The position numbers and the translations under genes were made by a program. Below the pieces are notes generated by a model, which worked only from the letters and a program-made list of their open reading frames with translations, did no database searches and was not told the DNA's origin. A DNA stretch of 64,000 nt, taken from the NCBI RefSeq assembly GCF_013294065.1, contig NZ_JABSNM010000001.1:77925-141924 (forward strand). The letters run 5' to 3'. Each line of letters starts with the position of its first letter. Within the stretch, counting starts at the first letter, position 1. Source of the DNA: Sphaerotilus uruguayifluvii (GTDB taxonomy: Bacteria > Pseudomonadota > Gammaproteobacteria > Burkholderiales > Burkholderiaceae_C). Shown in pieces: positions 62,701 through 64,000 of this stretch.

Positions 62701-64000
62701 GCACGCAGGGCGGCAGATAGAGCCGCGCGCCCTGGCGCAGCAGCGTCAGCTCCGGCTCGGCCAGCGACGGCGCGGAAGCGACCGCGCGGGCCGGCGCACT
62801 GGCCGCCACGGGCACCGGCACGGGCGTCGGGTCGGGCACCTCGCTGCCAAGACGCGACACCAGCGAGCGACCGGCCCGGCGCTCGTACAGCCGCACGTCC
62901 TTGTCCAGCGAACGGAACAGATCCTCGTGCTGGAGCGCCGACTCGTTCTGGCCCAGCATCAGCAGCCCGCCCGGGCGCAGCGCGAAATGGAACATCCGCA
63001 TCACGCGAGCCTGAGCCTCCGGCTTCAGGTAGATCATCACGTTGCGGCAGCTGATCATGTCCAGCCGCGGAAACGGCGGATCGCGCGTCAGATCATGGCG
63101 GGAGAAGACGATGCTCTCGCGCAGGGACTTGTCGATCTCGACGCGAGCGCCGGCCGGCTGGAAATGCAGGGAACTCAGCCGCTCGGGCAGACTGCCGATC
63201 GCCCCGACGTCATAGACGCCGCGGCGAGCGTGCTGCATCGCTTCCAGGTCCAGGTCGGTGGCAAAGATCTGGAGCGGATGCGTCTCGATGCGATCGCCGA
63301 TCGCCTCGCGCCAGACCATCGCCACCGAATAGGCTTCCTCGCCCGTCGCGCAGCCGGCCACCCAGACCCGCACCGGCTCGCCGACAGGCTTGCGCGTCAG
63401 GCACCGCGCGACCTGCTCGACCAGATGATCGAACGCCAGCGGATTGCGCCAGAAGGACGTCACCGAGATCAGGGTTTCACGGGCCAGCTCGTCGAGCTCG
63501 TCGGGTTCGGCGCGGATCCTGTCGAGGTAGGCGACCAGCGTGTCGACGCCCAGCGCATGCATCCGCCGCGCCAGGCGGCGACGCAGCGTCGGCTCCTTGT
63601 AGTCGGCCAGATTGATGCCGTTGCGCTGGCGAACCCGCTGGAAGAGGTTTTCGAGAATGGCGGGATCAGGCGCGCCCTGCGCCGGATCGATCAGATCGTC
63701 GTCGATCCGGTCGGCCGCGGCCAGGATGTCGGCCTCGCCGATCGGCGGACTCGTCGGCGCGGCGGCCCACACCGCCAGGGCCCGGCCCATCGCCTGCAGC
63801 GACATGCGCCGGTCACGGCCGACACGCCGCTCGGCCGCCTCGGGCATGCCGTTGTAGCGCGCGCTGTCGGCGCTCTCCACAAGCACCAGCCCGCCGGCAT
63901 CGCGGATGCACTGCAGCCCCTGGGCCCCATCGCTGCCCGTGCCCGACAGCACGATGCCCGCGGCACGCGGCCCCAGATGCATGGCCAGGGATTCCAGGAA
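59723..64000 (-). CDS. CheB-CheR-PAS-GGDEF-EAL hybrid protein (partial, runs off right edge)
   Basis: About 1425 residues are visible; the frame continues past the window. The first part is the C-terminal piece of a CheB methylesterase ([14 protein letters not shown]). CheR follows with RVWVAGCATGEEAYSVAMVW. A coiled coil of NEELQ-type heptads and several PAS domains come next (for example KDTSGRYQFANPQYAAFLGT). The C-terminus is GGDEF (LARIGGDEFVLLLENT) and EAL (GVEALLRWTPA, NLSARQLRD, LDDFGTGYSSLAHLRH, ELKIDRSFVQGM), both with complete catalytic residues. It ties methylation-type sensing to c-di-GMP turnover. It is the first of a leftward coupled pair with the PAS/zinc gene. Confidence 0.93.
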   Translation of the reverse strand, partial: FLESLAMHLGPRAAGIVLSGTGSDGAQGLQCIRDAGGLVLVESADSARYNGMPEAAERRVGRDRRMSLQAMGRALAVWAAAPTSPPIGEADILAAADRIDDDLIDPAQGAPDPAILENLFQRVRQRNGINLADYKEPTLRRRLARRMHALGVDTLVAYLDRIRAEPDELDELARETLISVTSFWRNPLAFDHLVEQVARCLTRKPVGEPVRVWVAGCATGEEAYSVAMVWREAIGDRIETHPLQIFATDLDLEAMQHARRGVYDVGAIGSLPERLSSLHFQPAGARVEIDKSLRESIVFSRHDLTRDPPFPRLDMISCRNVMIYLKPEAQARVMRMFHFALRPGGLLMLGQNESALQHEDLFRSLDKDVRLYERRAGRSLVSRLGSEVPDPTPVPVPVAASAPARAVASAPSLAEPELTLLRQGARLYLPPCVLLDERLRVVQVHGDVSPFLQLRAGAQTFDVLSMARPEIETELRLLCALLGDGSRDTQQSEVALGPARRRQRWQMVLHVLPETGVGPVRQVLLAFLPLRARSRRGLTPAESGAAGAAELADARERMKSLIEQLEAFNEEMQALNEEAQATNEELQASNEELESSNEELQATNQELATVNAELGHQWRRHQQLAEELQSIHNSISMPMLVIDEQYGISRYNTAAERLFRLSAGAVGLPLATMHRPGGIPDLVPLVAQARASASPLVLDLLPGEDGREYVLHFNHNVLGGERRGVVLTVVDNTDLARAQRQTRLVERRLLSVLSHGQALMAIKDTSGRYQFANPQYAAFLGTSVEALIGRTDTQVLPADTAALLRQADLELLRDGSAVESEQSFVVGGRRQWWWSTRFGLHDAAGTLESIGVQAVDLTATRLADESLRIAAKVFEVSSEGIMILSPDGCIERVNRSLCLLAGLAEADLIGQRPDFLDGGRNGPAFLAGVLARVLEQGGWQGEVWCERPEEAMFPGWLSASLLAGEAGQPSHVVAVLTDITALTETRENMRHLATHDTLTGLPNRSLLMDRIKHAIDNARRHRTEVALCFIDLDHFKTINDSLGHDAGDEMLKLAARRIGECVRACDTLARIGGDEFVLLLENTSRHECLLTVERITRMLAENVPFRGTTLSTGGSIGVALYPVDASDPATLLSHADAAMYRAKTGGRGRCEFYASEVGSSARQRLHIESGLRQALTRHELRLFYQPQTDLVSGAVHGVEALLRWTPAGAPISPAVFLPIAEESSLIERIGDWVLDEACRQLATWRAQGHVELCMSVNLSARQLRDSGLPDRLQQLLITHGVPGERLVLEITESALLRRDEALDRIMRRMEALGVQLSLDDFGTGYSSLAHLRHLPISELKIDRSFVQGMADQRDDREIVEAVIGLGRALGLRIVAEGVENAEQMACLMQRGGADLVVQGFLRGRPMAPDECTRWLTDAALQDCRA

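Overview
This window is high-GC proteobacterial chromosome, with G+C close to 70% by eye. The gene families point to a betaproteobacterium of the order Burkholderiales: an mnmG-rsmG-LysE-parA block, a LiuR-type MerR regulator with its operator, TrpS with a DUF1508 tail, RlmL without RlmK, an LRR-protein kinase and a large fused indolepyruvate oxidoreductase. The genus cannot be fixed from the sequence alone.

Layout. 1-2.6 kb: a leftward pair of translationally coupled genes, a P-loop ATPase and a TPR-repeat protein that runs off the left edge and carries almost identical 123-bp repeats. 2.7-7.1 kb: LysE exporter with divergent Lrp regulator, a lipoprotein glycerophosphodiesterase, an alpha/beta hydrolase and an M14 carboxypeptidase. 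7.06-7.75 kb: a non-coding, locally AT-rich stretch with several DnaA boxes, a candidate replication origin or DnaA-binding locus. 7.75-13 kb: Ada-AlkA fusion with Ogt (alkylation repair), an AraC regulator, BON, GST, YkgJ and UPF0149 proteins. 13.1-17.3 kb: mnmG, rsmG, a LysE-type exporter and parA, with parS-like palindromes near or inside genes but no parB. 17.3-25.1 kb: MBL hydrolase/LiuR/EamA, Lrp/indolepyruvate oxidoreductase, DAHP synthase.

25-32.7 kb: a GAF-PAS-GGDEF-EAL protein, an LRR-kinase, a DTW-domain tRNA-modifying enzyme, an LLM-type oxidoreductase, a Crp/Fnr regulator coupled to trpS. This stretch is strewn with DnaA-box-like 9-mers. 33-38.4 kb: a three-gene signalling operon (CheB-CheR-PAS protein, PAS histidine kinase, FixJ-type regulator). 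38.5-46.6 kb: mixed small and exported proteins, RlmL-type methyltransferase, OmpA lipoprotein, a run of small CsbD/DUF1328-type proteins and a Bcr/CflA transporter. 46.7-49.7 kb: a single AT-rich gene for an unusual superfamily-1 helicase-like protein, bordered by REP-type repeats. 49.9-52.9 kb: malate synthase G and a haloacid dehalogenase.

53-56.8 kb holds what looks like an integron remnant: an attI-like sequence, a clear 69-bp attC site, and three cassette-like genes (an unknown, a possible HEPN-like protein, and a coiled-coil membrane protein) whose composition differs from the chromosome. No integrase gene is visible. The right end has a pterin dehydratase, a LysR regulator, a YpfJ-type metalloprotease and a very large CheB-CheR-PAS-GGDEF-EAL protein cut by the right edge, coupled to a small PAS/zinc protein.

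The best candidates for new biology are the integron-like array with its two larger cassette proteins, the ATPase/TPR pair with its freshly amplified repeats, and the AT-rich helicase gene.
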